From NCBI RefSeq assembly GCF_030506365.1, contig NZ_CP073092.1, positions 1,178,001-1,242,000 on the forward strand: a stretch of 64,000 bases of DNA. Reading direction: 5' to 3'. Shown here one piece after another: positions 26,101 through 35,913 of the stretch. The position numbers were made by a program, and so were the translations under genes. This DNA comes from Corynebacterium tuberculostearicum. GTDB taxonomy: Bacteria; Actinomycetota; Actinomycetes; Mycobacteriales; Mycobacteriaceae. The notes beneath the pieces are model-generated. The model had not been told where the DNA came from. It saw nothing but the letters and a program-made list of their open reading frames with translations, and searched no databases. How positions within the stretch are numbered: position 1 is the first letter of the stretch; each line of letters starts with the position of its first letter.

Positions 26101-27666
26101 TTACTTATCGGTGACCTTTTCTGCGGCTTCTTCGAAGTTGAGGTTGGAGTCCTTTTCTACGAGCTTGGCCAGCTTGGTGGCCTCTTCAAACTCGGCAACA
26201 ACCTCCGGCCGTGGTTCCTTGGTGAGCTTGGTGACTACGACGGCCACGAGGAGGGCCAGGAAGAAGCCTGGGACCATCTCATAGAGGACGTCGGAAAGCG
26301 GGGACATGCCCCAGCCAATGGCCACGACGGCGCCGGTTACCATGCCAGCAATTGCGCCGGTGGAGTTGAAGCGCTTCCAGTACAGGGACAGCAGAACGAT
26401 GGGGCCGAAGGCGGAACCGAAGCCAGCCCAGGCGAAGCCAACCAGGCCGAGGATGGAATCGGACGGGTTGATAGCCAGCAGAGCGGCGATGACCGCGATG
26501 GCCACGATGGCGGTGCGGGAGAGGTTGATGAGGACCTGCTCGCTGGGCTTCTTCTTAGCAAAGATGAGGAAGAGGTCCTCGATGAGGGAAGTAGAGACGA
26601 CGAGCATCTGGGACGACATGGTGGACATGATGGCGGCCAGAACCGCGGTCAGGACGAAGCCTGCAGGCAGTGGGTGCATCATGGCCTGAGCCATATCCAG
26701 GAAGATGGTTTCGAAGTTGTCCTGGTCGGTGATGCTGTGGCCGGTCTGAGTGAAGTAAACGGTGCCAGAGAGAGCGACGAAGATGGCGCCGATGACGGAC
26801 AGGCCCATCCAGGTAACGCCGTAGAAGCGGCCCTGGCGGGCGTCGGAAGGCTTACGCAGCGCCATGAAGCGGACCACGATGTGTGGCTGGCCAAAGTAGC
26901 CCAGGCCCCAGGCCAGGTTGCCGATGATGACGCCAGCGGAAACGCCGGCGAACATGGAGAAGTAGCTGTCATTTTCCACTACGCCATCGGTGCCGTAGGC
27001 ATTATTGCTGGCGAAAGAGAAGATGGAGGCAGGATCGCTGAGAGAGACGATTGCCATAATTGGCACGATCATCAGGGCGACGAACATAAGCACGCCCTGG
27101 ACGACGTCCGTGTAGGACACCGCCAAGAAGCCGCCGACGAAGGTGTAGAAGATGGTCACCGCGGCGATGACGAGCATGCCGGTGAGGTAGTCGCCACCGA
27201 AGGTGGACTCGAAGTAGCGGCCGCCGGAGACCATGCCGGAGGAAACGTAGAAGGTAAAGAAGAAGATAATGATGGCTGCGGAGATTATGCGCAGCAGGCG
27301 GGACTTATCGTGCAGGCGATTTTCAAAGAAGGACGGCACGGTAATGGAGTTGGCCGCGATCTCCGAGTAGGAGCGCAGGCGCGGTGCGACCCACTTCCAG
27401 TTTGCCCAGCAGCCGACGAGCAGGCCGATGGCCATCCATAGCTCGGACATGCCGGAGAGGAAGAGCGCGCCAGGCAGGCCCATGAGTAGCCAGCCGGACA
27501 TATCGGAAGCGCCTGCGGAGAGAGCCGCTACGAATGGGTGCAGGCCACGGCCGCCCAAAACATAATCGTCATATTGATCGGTTTGCTTGTAGCTCCAATA
27601 GCCAATGGCTGCCATTGCGAGGAGATACACGATCATCGCAATGACGTACCAAGTTGAATCTTGCAC
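26101..27666 (-). CDS. putP: Sodium/proline symporter
   Basis: A 521-residue SSS-family transporter with about thirteen membrane helices. Family landmarks are YDDYVLGGRGLHPFVAALSAGASDMSGWL near the N-terminus and SMSSQMLVVSTSLIEDLF in the middle. It takes up L-proline with Na+. The start is GTG at 27666, with AAGGAG eight bases before it. The C-terminal tail is charged and cytoplasmic. It is a single gene divergent from the SNF2 operon, and the 120-base gap holds both promoters. Confidence 0.92.
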   Translation of the reverse strand: MQDSTWYVIAMIVYLLAMAAIGYWSYKQTDQYDDYVLGGRGLHPFVAALSAGASDMSGWLLMGLPGALFLSGMSELWMAIGLLVGCWANWKWVAPRLRSYSEIAANSITVPSFFENRLHDKSRLLRIISAAIIIFFFTFYVSSGMVSGGRYFESTFGGDYLTGMLVIAAVTIFYTFVGGFLAVSYTDVVQGVLMFVALMIVPIMAIVSLSDPASIFSFASNNAYGTDGVVENDSYFSMFAGVSAGVIIGNLAWGLGYFGQPHIVVRFMALRKPSDARQGRFYGVTWMGLSVIGAIFVALSGTVYFTQTGHSITDQDNFETIFLDMAQAMMHPLPAGFVLTAVLAAIMSTMSSQMLVVSTSLIEDLFLIFAKKKPSEQVLINLSRTAIVAIAVIAALLAINPSDSILGLVGFAWAGFGSAFGPIVLLSLYWKRFNSTGAIAGMVTGAVVAIGWGMSPLSDVLYEMVPGFFLALLVAVVVTKLTKEPRPEVVAEFEEATKLAKLVEKDSNLNFEEAAEKVTDK

Positions 27667-27833
27667 GTTTTACTCCTTGTAGATGTGTGATGACATTCTC
27701 ACGTTAACGAGGTCACAAGGTTAACCCAAGCGAAAATACAGGTGTGGCATAGATCTCCGTTTCGATTTTCTGTCGTTCAACTGGGAAAAGGGTGGAACAT
27801 AACGAGCCTGTAACAAAACCAAAAGGGGCTGCT

Positions 27834-30800
27834 ATGCTGGCGGCTATGGCTTCTTACCTCGTGCATGGACTGTGGCTCCCCGTTACGGGACTAGGTCTAT
27901 GGATTGAACAGGTAGAAGGGCACAAGATCGTCATGCCCAATGCCGTTCCTGAGGGCACCTTCCCGCCAGCGGTGGAGTCCATCTTGGCGAAGAAATCCTT
28001 CCGCAATCGAGCGCGGGTATCGCTGCGAACGCCAAAAGGCAAGGATGTCTCCCTGATGGTGCCCATGGCGATGTTCGGACCCGAAGAGGCCGTGGCGGCG
28101 CTTGCCCAAATGGAGCACCTGAACCACAAGCCGCCCGCTACCATCGCGCCGGACCTCCAGTGGCTGATTCATGCCTACAGCGGCCTGTGCAAGTTCGTGC
28201 GCGCCGGGCGCGTGACCTTCCGGCTGGCTTACCAGGCCAATGAGTGGTTCCCCATGTGGCAGCTGGCCTCCGGCCTGGGCGAGCGCGGCTGGCTCGCGGA
28301 GATGATGGCGGCCGCGCCGGGCATTTTGCACGTGAATAATCGGGCGCTCTCGGATGACATGGCCGATGAGCTCACCCACTGGATTGCCTTCCGCGAGCTG
28401 CGGCCCGTGGCGGAGGCTCCGCGCCCGATGCCCTGGCACGAGTTCGCCCGCGCCCTGCTCGATACGCGGCCGATCCGACGAGGGCGCTCGCAGCTGCTGC
28501 GCGGGCTCAACGAGTGGAAGAACTCCATCTACGAGGTCGAACTCCAGCTGGTCTATATCGTGGAGGAGCCGCTTGACGTTGACCCGGATACGGCCAAGTG
28601 GCCAGTGCGCGTGCGGGTGCGCTCGGGCACGGATTCTCCACGGCCGGTGTCGGCGCAGAGTTTGGATAGGGCGAGTGTGGAAAAGCTGCGCGAGGCTCAC
28701 CGCAAGGCCGTGCGCATCGCACCCACGCTGGGGGAGACCGCGCAGCTGCCGCAGCCTGGCGACGGCGACTGGGACGTCTACCTTGAAACCCACCAGCTCA
28801 CCTATTTTATTACCCACGAGGTGGATAAGCTCAAGGCCAGCGGCGTGACCGTCATGCTTCCCAAAGCCTGGGCGCAGATGGAGACTAAGGCCAAGCTGGA
28901 AACCCACGAGGCCCGCGATCCGGCCGAAGCCGCCACGAAGAAGCACATCGGCATGAATAAGCTGGTGGACTATAACTGGCGCATGTCCGTAGGCGATGTG
29001 GAGCTGACCGAGGAAGAGATGGAGGACCTGGTCAATTCCAAGTCCGGCCTCATCCAGCTGCGCGGCAAGTGGGTCATGGCCGATAAACAGGTCGTCTCCC
29101 AAGTCTCCGGCTACATGGACGCGCTGCGGGAGAAGGCCATAGCGCGCAAAAAGAAGGAGCTCGAGCAGCTAGCCGCCTCCGCAGAGATGGCTAAGCAGCT
29201 CGACCAGCCAGGGTGGGAAGCCCTGATGGCGGACGTGGAGCGCCGCCGCCAAGAATTCAACGAGGGCGGCGAGGAGCACGAGCAGGTCACCGTGGCCGAG
29301 CTGCGCGAGCTGGCGCTAGAGTCCATGACCCAAGAGCCCATCGAGTTCACCGGCAGCACCTGGCACACGGCGCTGCTCGGCGGGGTGGATAAGGTTGCCC
29401 CGGAGCGCGTGGAGATTCCCGCCTCCGTCCATGCGGAGCTGCGCGAGTACCAGCGCCGCGGCGTCGACTGGCTGTATTGGATGTCGCGCAGTGGCATTGG
29501 AGCAGTGCTTGCCGACGACATGGGGCTCGGCAAAACCCTCCAACTACTGTCCCTCCTCGCGGTGGAGAAGGACCGCGGGGAGCAGACCGGCCCCACCCTC
29601 GTGGTGGCACCAACGTCTGTGGTGGGCAACTGGGCCCGCGAGGCCCAGCGCTTCGTCCCAGACTTCAAAGTCATGGTGCAGCACGGCCCCAGCCGCCCGC
29701 GCGGGGAGGACTTTTTAAAGGAGGCCAGCGAGTGTGACCTCGTCATCACCACCTACGGCACCGTGGGCCGCGATTTTAAGGACATGGGCGAAGTCGGCTG
29801 GCAGCGCGTCGTCCTCGACGAGGCCCAGGCGATTAAGAATTCCGCGACGCGCTCGTCCAAGGCCGTGCGCTCGCTGCCCTCGGAACACCGCGTGGCGCTG
29901 ACCGGTACCCCGGTGGAAAATCGCCTCTCTGAGATGCGCTCCATCCTGGATTTCTGCAACCCCGGCGTGCTGGGCACCGCCTCGTTCTTCCGCAATCACT
30001 TTGCCAAGGCCATCGAGCGCAATAATGACGAGGAAATGTCCGAGCGCCTGCGCCAACTCACCGCGCCGTTTATCCTCCGCCGCGTCAAGACGGACCCGAA
30101 TATCATCGATGACCTGCCGGAAAAGTCCGAGCAGATCCTCACCGTATCCATGACCACCGAGCAGGCCGCCCTGTATAAGGCACTGGTCAACCAAGTGAAA
30201 AAGGACCTGCAGGAGGCGACGGGCATCAACAAGCGCGGGCTGGTGCTGGCCTCGCTGACCCGCATTAAGCAGATTTGTAATCACCCCGCGCACTACCTGG
30301 GCGATAACTCGCCGGTGACGCTCAAGGGCAAGCACCGCTCTGGCAAGGTCAAAGAGCTCATGCGCATCGTGGACGAAGCCACCGAATCCGGCGAGCGACT
30401 CCTCGTCTTTACCCAGTACAAGGCCTTTGGCGATATCCTGCAGCCCTACTTAAGCGACCAACTCGGCCGCGAGATCCCCTTCCTGCACGGCGGGGTAAGC
30501 AAGAATAAGCGCGACCAGATGGTGGAGGACTTCCAGTCCGAGGACGGCCCACCGGCGATGATTCTGTCGCTCAAGGCGGGCGGCACCGGCCTGAACCTCA
30601 CGGCCGCCTCTATCGTCGTGCATATGGACCGCTGGTGGAACCCGGCGGTGGAAAACCAGGCGACGGACCGTGCCTTCCGCATTGGCCAGCGCCGCAATGT
30701 GCAGGTGTATAAGATGATCACCGCAGGTACGCTGGAGGAATCCATTCAGGATATCTTGGACGGTAAGACGCAGCTGGCCGGCGCCGTGGTGGGCGAAGGC

Positions 30801-30869
30801 GAGGGCTGGCTCACGGAGCTAGACCCTGATCAGCTGGCCGCACTCATGAGCTACCGGGGGAGGGAGTAA
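27834..30869 (+). CDS. SNF2-family DEAD/DEAH helicase
   Basis: About 1011 residues. The N-terminal ~500 residues are the accessory region found in bacterial SNF2 proteins. The Swi2/Snf2 ATPase follows: DDMGLGKTLQLLSLL (motif I), VVLDEAQAIKN (II, DEAQ), LTGTPVENRLSEM (III), LSLKAGGTGLNLT (V) and ATDRAFRIGQRRNVQV (VI). Such enzymes translocate on duplex DNA or displace bound protein. The start is ATG at 27834 with AAAAGGGG; 27846 and GTG 27792 are alternatives. A SWIM-protein gene follows after 3 bases, then SbcD-like and SbcC-like genes, pointing to DNA repair or recombination. Confidence 0.92.
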   Translation: MLAAMASYLVHGLWLPVTGLGLWIEQVEGHKIVMPNAVPEGTFPPAVESILAKKSFRNRARVSLRTPKGKDVSLMVPMAMFGPEEAVAALAQMEHLNHKPPATIAPDLQWLIHAYSGLCKFVRAGRVTFRLAYQANEWFPMWQLASGLGERGWLAEMMAAAPGILHVNNRALSDDMADELTHWIAFRELRPVAEAPRPMPWHEFARALLDTRPIRRGRSQLLRGLNEWKNSIYEVELQLVYIVEEPLDVDPDTAKWPVRVRVRSGTDSPRPVSAQSLDRASVEKLREAHRKAVRIAPTLGETAQLPQPGDGDWDVYLETHQLTYFITHEVDKLKASGVTVMLPKAWAQMETKAKLETHEARDPAEAATKKHIGMNKLVDYNWRMSVGDVELTEEEMEDLVNSKSGLIQLRGKWVMADKQVVSQVSGYMDALREKAIARKKKELEQLAASAEMAKQLDQPGWEALMADVERRRQEFNEGGEEHEQVTVAELRELALESMTQEPIEFTGSTWHTALLGGVDKVAPERVEIPASVHAELREYQRRGVDWLYWMSRSGIGAVLADDMGLGKTLQLLSLLAVEKDRGEQTGPTLVVAPTSVVGNWAREAQRFVPDFKVMVQHGPSRPRGEDFLKEASECDLVITTYGTVGRDFKDMGEVGWQRVVLDEAQAIKNSATRSSKAVRSLPSEHRVALTGTPVENRLSEMRSILDFCNPGVLGTASFFRNHFAKAIERNNDEEMSERLRQLTAPFILRRVKTDPNIIDDLPEKSEQILTVSMTTEQAALYKALVNQVKKDLQEATGINKRGLVLASLTRIKQICNHPAHYLGDNSPVTLKGKHRSGKVKELMRIVDEATESGERLLVFTQYKAFGDILQPYLSDQLGREIPFLHGGVSKNKRDQMVEDFQSEDGPPAMILSLKAGGTGLNLTAASIVVHMDRWWNPAVENQATDRAFRIGQRRNVQVYKMITAGTLEESIQDILDGKTQLAGAVVGEGEGWLTELDPDQLAALMSYRGRE

Positions 30870-30872
30870 TCC

Positions 30873-31694
30873 ATGGCCGTTAAAGGCGACGACAACGTCA
30901 TCTATGCCAATTTTGGCACCCGCAAACGAGTAAGCACCCCGGCCGAGGTCAATCACGTAGACCGCAGCGGGCGCATCCTGTCCACTACGGCTGCGCGCAT
31001 CGCGGCCTTTACCTCGCATGGCGCGGATCGCGGCCGGATTACCCGCGGCCGCCAGTATGCCGAGGGCGGACACGTCGTGGGCCTCGAGGTGCGCAATGGC
31101 GCCATCCACGGCCGCGTGGCAGGCTCTCAGAACGAGCCCTTTGCGGTGCTCATCCAGCTGCCGTACCGCAATAATGATGATATTGCCCAGCTGGCCACCG
31201 AGTTCGCCCGCACCCCCAATTCCGTGGCCAATGCGCGCAAGGGCATGCTTTCCGACGCCGCCCTGGACACCCTCTTTGCCTCCGAGGCCGAAGACCTGCG
31301 CCTGACCTGTGACTGCCCAGATGGCGAGTACGTATGCAAGCACATCGTGGCGGTAGGCGATAAGCTCGCCACCCGCGCCGATGCGGACCCTGCCGTCATC
31401 TTTAATATGCGCGGGCTGGACTTTGCCCGGCTCGAGCGCATGGTCTTAGAACAGGCCAAGGCGGTCAGCCGCGAAAGCTTCACCCCGAGCGACCTGTCTG
31501 AGGAAGAAAAGAATGACATCTTCTGGAACGGCCGCGAGCTACCGAAGCTGCCGCAGCCCAAGGTAGCCCCGGCCATCGATGACTCCGATCCGGACCTGCT
31601 GCGCAAGGCCATGCGTTCGGTTTCGCATACCAACCTGGATCTCTTGCGCGCGGTATCCGATATTGAAGACCTCTACTACCACCTCTCGCACTAA
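30873..31694 (+). CDS. SWIM zinc-finger protein
   Basis: 273 residues with a SWIM motif CDCPDGEYVCKHIVAVG (CxC-X6-CxH), a zinc-binding module found beside or inside bacterial SNF2 ATPases and thought to bind DNA or protein. The first 40 residues are variable; the last 60 contain a Pro/Asp-rich linker and a terminal helix. The gene lies 3 bases after the SNF2 gene and its TAA overlaps the next ATG by one base, so all four genes are probably translated in concert. Probable accessory subunit of the SNF2 enzyme. Confidence 0.85.
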   Translation: MAVKGDDNVIYANFGTRKRVSTPAEVNHVDRSGRILSTTAARIAAFTSHGADRGRITRGRQYAEGGHVVGLEVRNGAIHGRVAGSQNEPFAVLIQLPYRNNDDIAQLATEFARTPNSVANARKGMLSDAALDTLFASEAEDLRLTCDCPDGEYVCKHIVAVGDKLATRADADPAVIFNMRGLDFARLERMVLEQAKAVSRESFTPSDLSEEEKNDIFWNGRELPKLPQPKVAPAIDDSDPDLLRKAMRSVSHTNLDLLRAVSDIEDLYYHLSH

Positions 31695-32812
31695 TGACTG
31701 CTACCACGTTTATCCATACCTCCGATTTTCAGCTGGGCATGACCCGGTGGTTCTTGAAGGGCGAGGCACAAGGCCGGTTTAACGATGATCGCGAGGCCGC
31801 CATCGTGCGGCTCGGCGAGCTGGCCGAGGAGACCGGCGCGGAGTTCATTGTCGTGGCCGGCGACGTCTTTGAGCACAATGCCCTCTCGCGCGACATCCTT
31901 GCCCGCGCCACGGAGATGTTTAAGCGCCTGCCGGTGCCGGTCTATGTCCTGCCGGGAAACCACGACCCGCTGGTGGCTGATTCGGTCTTTTATAAGACCA
32001 GCGCGGAGAATGTCCACGTCATCGCAGACTCAGAGCCCATCGAGGTCGCACCTGGCGTGGAGTTGGTCGGCGCGCCATACCTGTCCAAGCGCGCGAATCA
32101 CGACTTGGTCCGCCAAGCACTCGAACCGTTGGGGCCGGCTGAGGGCATCCGCATCGCCGTCGGCCACGGCCAGGTGGATTCCCGCTCCGGCGAGGATGAC
32201 GCCGATACCATTGACCTTGCTTTCGTCGAGGACTGCCTGGAGCGCGGGGTGATCGATTACCTAGCGCTGGGCGATACCCACTCCACTGCCAGCCTCGGCA
32301 CCACCGGCCGGGTGTGGTTCTCCGGCAGCCCAGAGACCACGGACTACAAGGAAACCAGCACCGGCGGCGGCGAGGCCGATTCCGGCAATGCGTTGGTGGT
32401 GCGCGTGGGGGATAAGGTGGACGTCGACAAGCGCCGCATCGGCCGCTGGACCTTTGAAGCCCTCGATGCCGCCGTGGACTCCGCCGAAGACGTGGAACGC
32501 TTCCTCGCGCGCCTAGGCGAGTACCCCGATAAGGTGCGCACGGCCGTGAAATATAGCCTGCGCGGCACGCTCGGCGTCGAGGCCCACGCCCGCCTGCAGC
32601 GTGGCCTGGACGAGTACGAGGCCGTATTTGCGTCCCTGCGCCCGCGCGAGCGCACCATGGACCTTTACCTGGAACCCAGCGAGGAGGAATTGGCTAGCCT
32701 CGATATCTCCGGCTATGCGGCCGAAGCCCTGCATGAACTATTGGATAACCGCGAGGATCCCGTCGCCCGCGACGCCGCCAACCTGCTATTCCGCCTGGAG
32801 GGACAGTCCTAA
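31694..32812 (+). CDS. SbcD/Mre11-like exonuclease subunit
   Basis: A 372-residue calcineurin-like metallophosphoesterase. Motifs are FIHTSDFQLGM (I), VVAGDVFEHN (II), LPGNHDP (III), VGHGQVD (IV) and LGDTHS (V). Motif I has DxQ in place of the usual DxH of SbcD (SDWHLG); I recall this in other actinobacterial homologues. Partner of the SMC-like ATPase encoded next, with which it would process DNA ends or hairpins. Its TAA overlaps the next ATG by one base. It is related to but distinct from the canonical SbcD, so no symbol is given. Confidence 0.88.
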   Translation: MTATTFIHTSDFQLGMTRWFLKGEAQGRFNDDREAAIVRLGELAEETGAEFIVVAGDVFEHNALSRDILARATEMFKRLPVPVYVLPGNHDPLVADSVFYKTSAENVHVIADSEPIEVAPGVELVGAPYLSKRANHDLVRQALEPLGPAEGIRIAVGHGQVDSRSGEDDADTIDLAFVEDCLERGVIDYLALGDTHSTASLGTTGRVWFSGSPETTDYKETSTGGGEADSGNALVVRVGDKVDVDKRRIGRWTFEALDAAVDSAEDVERFLARLGEYPDKVRTAVKYSLRGTLGVEAHARLQRGLDEYEAVFASLRPRERTMDLYLEPSEEELASLDISGYAAEALHELLDNREDPVARDAANLLFRLEGQS

Positions 32813-35397
32813 TGCGCATCCACCGCCTAGAACTTAACAACGTCCGCGGCATTGAGCACCTGGTCCTCGATGGGCTGCCCGAGACCGGCGTCGTGGTCAT
32901 CCATGGCGAGAATGAGGCCGGCAAGTCCACCATCGTGGAGGCGCTCGATGTGGTGCTCACCGAAAAGCACAGCGGCCGCTCCAAGCGCATTCGCTCCCTA
33001 CAACCGGTGGGCAAGGACGTTGCCCCGGAAGTTACGGCCGAGCTAAGCGTAGGGGAGTACCGCTTCCGCATTGCCAAGCGTTGGCTATCCAAGAAGTCCT
33101 GCGAGCTGAATGTCACCGCACCCCGGCCGGCGCAGTTTACCGGCAGCCAGGCCGACGATGAGCTAGAACGCATCCTTTCGGAGCATTTGGATCGCTCGCT
33201 TGTCGACGCCCTCTTTATGCGCCAAGACGACACCGGCGAGGCCATCTCTGCCGTCGGCATTCCTAGCCTGACCCGCGCGCTCGAGCGCGAATCCGGCCTG
33301 GCCGAGGACGAGGTTTCCGGCGACGATTCCGCGCTGCTCGCTCGCGTGGACAAGGAGTATCAGCGCTACTTCACCGCGGCGAAGGGTAACCCGGCCGGCG
33401 AGTACAAGGAATCCGCCGCAGCCCTAGCCCGCGCCGAAGAGGAATACACAGAAGCCACCCGCGTCCTGCGCGAGCTCGATTCCGTGGTCGAGCGCTACGA
33501 GCAACTCGAGCGCGACCAAGCCGCCGCCGAAGCCGAGCTCCCCGCCGCCCGCGCCGACCTCACCGACAAACAGGCGCAGGCCGAGGAAGCCGCTACCGCG
33601 CAGGCCACCCTGGACTCCCATAAGGCCACCCTGGCCCGTGCTTCAGAGGATCTTGCCCGTGCGAAAGCCGCCGTCACCGAGCGCGCCGAGCTCGTCACCG
33701 CGGCCGAGGAAGCCGCCACGGCCACCGAGGCCGCCCAGCATAAGCTCACCGCCGCGCAGGACAAGGCTAAAGAGGAGGCCGAGGAGAAGGAAAGATTAGA
33801 AAAGCGCCTGGCGGAGGCCAAAGAGGACTATGCCGCGGCTCGTAGCACACTTAAGCAAGCGCGCCGCCAGCAAGATAAGCAGAAGTTTGAGCAGCTCAGC
33901 GCCCGACTGGAATCACTTGACGGCCTAGCCGTCGAGGTAGACCAGGCACGTGCGGTCATCGCCCAGCGCGGCCGCGAGGTGACAGTGGCCGATATCACCG
34001 GCCTGCATAAAGCAGACTCAGCGCTGTCGGTGGCCGAGCGCCTGCACGAGGCCGCGGCCGCCAAGGTTCATTTTTCCGGACCTGCTGGCTCCACCATCCG
34101 CGTCGATAGCGAGGAAGTCGAGGTGGGGGAGGACACCGCCGTCGAGCTTGTCGACGCCCGCGTAATCACCATCGGCGATATCACCGCCCGCTTCTCGGCC
34201 GGTTCCTATTCCGCGGAGGACACCCAGCGCGATGTGGAACAGGCCCGCACCCGGCTGCGGGATCTGCTCGATACCCTGGGCGTAGGTTCAGTGGCTGCGG
34301 CCGAGGAAGCCCATGAGACGCACCGTGCGCAGAACGACGCCCTCGATGCCGCCAACCGCGCCCTTGCCGCGGAACTGGGACCGGATGATTTGGGCGAGCT
34401 GCGCGCCCAGCATGCTGCGCTGGCTGAGAAAGTCGCGGACCTTGCAGACGCGGAAGAGCTAGACCTCGCCGCTGTCGAAGCCGCGGAGGAAGCAGCCAGC
34501 GAAAAGGTCGATGCGCTCGACCGCGAACTCGTGCCGTACCGCGAAAGCAGGCTGGCCCATGAGGCTGTGCGCCTCGATGCCGAACTTGCCGCGGCCCGCG
34601 AAAACGCGCAGCGCGTGACTCGAGACCTTTCCTCCGCGCGTGAACGCGCCGCCGACGAGGACCTGCGTGCCGAGGTCACCCGCCTAGAAGGCGTCGTGGG
34701 AGACCTGCGCGGGCAGCTCGATCAGATGGAAGCCGTAGACCTTAACACCGCCAACTCCTTGGTGGAAGGCGCGCAGTCCCACCTGGATTACCTCACCGAA
34801 CGCATCCAACGCTGCGAGGTAGACCTCGGCCGGCTTTCCAGCGAGGTGAACTTCCACTCCGGTGCCGCCGAGCGCGCCCAACAGGCCACCGCGGGGGTGG
34901 AGATGGCCCGGGCGGTATATGAGAGCGTCGACAAGCGTGCGCAAGCCGCTCGCTATCTGCGAGAACTTTTGCTCAAGCACCGCGACGCCGCCCGCCAGCG
35001 CTACGCCGCGCCCTTCGTGGCTGCACTGTCGCAGCTAGCCCGCACTGTGTACGGCGGCGACATCACTTTCGAGCTCGATGACGACCTCCGCGTGACCACC
35101 CGCACCCAGGACAATGAGACGGTGAGCCTAGCGAGCTTGTCCGGTGGTGCCCGCGAGCAATTGGCCATCCTCACCCGCTTTGCCATCGCGCAATTAGTAG
35201 GGCCGGAGTCGGTTCCCGTCATTGTGGATGACGCGTTGGGCTCTACCGATGCACACCGCCTGCAGCTTATGGCCACGCTGTTTTCCCACGTGGGACGAGA
35301 CAACCAGGTATTGGTCTTTACCTGCATGCCAGAGCGCTACTCCCGGGTGCCGGGACGCGACGAGCGCGACATAGCTTCCCTCAAAGGGGTAATCTAG
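32812..35397 (+). CDS. SbcC/Rad50-like SMC ATPase without a zinc hook
   Basis: 861 residues. Walker A GENEAGKSTIV (32-42) starts the N-terminal ATPase half. Two long coiled-coil arms run about 195-400 and 470-720. The C-terminal half has signature LASLSGGAREQL and Walker B VPVIVDDALGSTD. The Rad50/SbcC zinc hook (CxxC) is missing; at the apex (about 419-465) there is a short strand-rich segment (VHFSGPAGSTIRVDSEEVEV). It would form the ATP-driven partner of the SbcD-like nuclease. It is the last gene of the tightly coupled four-gene unit; the MarR gene follows 4 bases later. Confidence 0.9.
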   Translation: MRIHRLELNNVRGIEHLVLDGLPETGVVVIHGENEAGKSTIVEALDVVLTEKHSGRSKRIRSLQPVGKDVAPEVTAELSVGEYRFRIAKRWLSKKSCELNVTAPRPAQFTGSQADDELERILSEHLDRSLVDALFMRQDDTGEAISAVGIPSLTRALERESGLAEDEVSGDDSALLARVDKEYQRYFTAAKGNPAGEYKESAAALARAEEEYTEATRVLRELDSVVERYEQLERDQAAAEAELPAARADLTDKQAQAEEAATAQATLDSHKATLARASEDLARAKAAVTERAELVTAAEEAATATEAAQHKLTAAQDKAKEEAEEKERLEKRLAEAKEDYAAARSTLKQARRQQDKQKFEQLSARLESLDGLAVEVDQARAVIAQRGREVTVADITGLHKADSALSVAERLHEAAAAKVHFSGPAGSTIRVDSEEVEVGEDTAVELVDARVITIGDITARFSAGSYSAEDTQRDVEQARTRLRDLLDTLGVGSVAAAEEAHETHRAQNDALDAANRALAAELGPDDLGELRAQHAALAEKVADLADAEELDLAAVEAAEEAASEKVDALDRELVPYRESRLAHEAVRLDAELAAARENAQRVTRDLSSARERAADEDLRAEVTRLEGVVGDLRGQLDQMEAVDLNTANSLVEGAQSHLDYLTERIQRCEVDLGRLSSEVNFHSGAAERAQQATAGVEMARAVYESVDKRAQAARYLRELLLKHRDAARQRYAAPFVAALSQLARTVYGGDITFELDDDLRVTTRTQDNETVSLASLSGGAREQLAILTRFAIAQLVGPESVPVIVDDALGSTDAHRLQLMATLFSHVGRDNQVLVFTCMPERYSRVPGRDERDIASLKGVI

Positions 35398-35401
35398 TGC
35401 C

Positions 35402-35908
35402 ATGCCTTATCAAACTCGCTGGTTAGACGACGATGAGCAGGAGCTATGGCGCCTGCTCCTTGGCGCCGTGCGCAAGATCGATAGGGGAATGGAGGAAACG
35501 CTCAAGGCCGGCGGCGAAGTATCTGCCTCCGAGTTCGCCGTCCTCGTCGCCCTGTCCGAGGCACCGGAACAACGCCTGCGCCTGCACGAACTGTGCACGC
35601 AGCTGGAGTGGGACCGCTCCCGCGCCTCCCATCAGGTAACTCGCATGGAAAAGCGCGGCCTGCTCACCAAAGAACCAGACGAGGATGATGCACGCGGCAT
35701 CAACGTGTGTGTGACCCACGTGGGCCTAGAACACCTGCGGCGTGCCGCTCCGGAGCACGTGGAATCCGTGCGCCGTATGGTCTTTGACCATCTGCAACCC
35801 GAGGACGTACCGGCGCTGCGGCGCTTTTTCACCGGAGTTCTTCAGGTCAATAACATCCCGGGCTATGAGGGGTACGTGCCAGATTCGCTACTACACGGAA
35901 AGGATTAA
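35402..35908 (+). CDS. MarR-family transcriptional regulator
   Basis: 168 residues with a winged-HTH MarR core: ASEFAVLVALSEAPEQRLRLHELCTQLEWDRSRASHQVTRMEKRGL, followed by the wing EPDEDDARG and a long C-terminal dimerisation helix. The ligand is unknown. It begins 4 bases after the SbcC-like gene, so it is at least read through from the repair operon; there is no nearby divergent promoter to mark an obvious target. It may act on the operon itself or on a distant gene. Confidence 0.88.
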   Translation: MPYQTRWLDDDEQELWRLLLGAVRKIDRGMEETLKAGGEVSASEFAVLVALSEAPEQRLRLHELCTQLEWDRSRASHQVTRMEKRGLLTKEPDEDDARGINVCVTHVGLEHLRRAAPEHVESVRRMVFDHLQPEDVPALRRFFTGVLQVNNIPGYEGYVPDSLLHGKD

Positions 35909-35913
35909 GCTCC

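Noticed and set aside
26062..27441. A 459-codon plus-strand frame antisense to putP
   Set aside because: The product is Gly/Asp/His-rich without motif, and putP is certain on the other strand.
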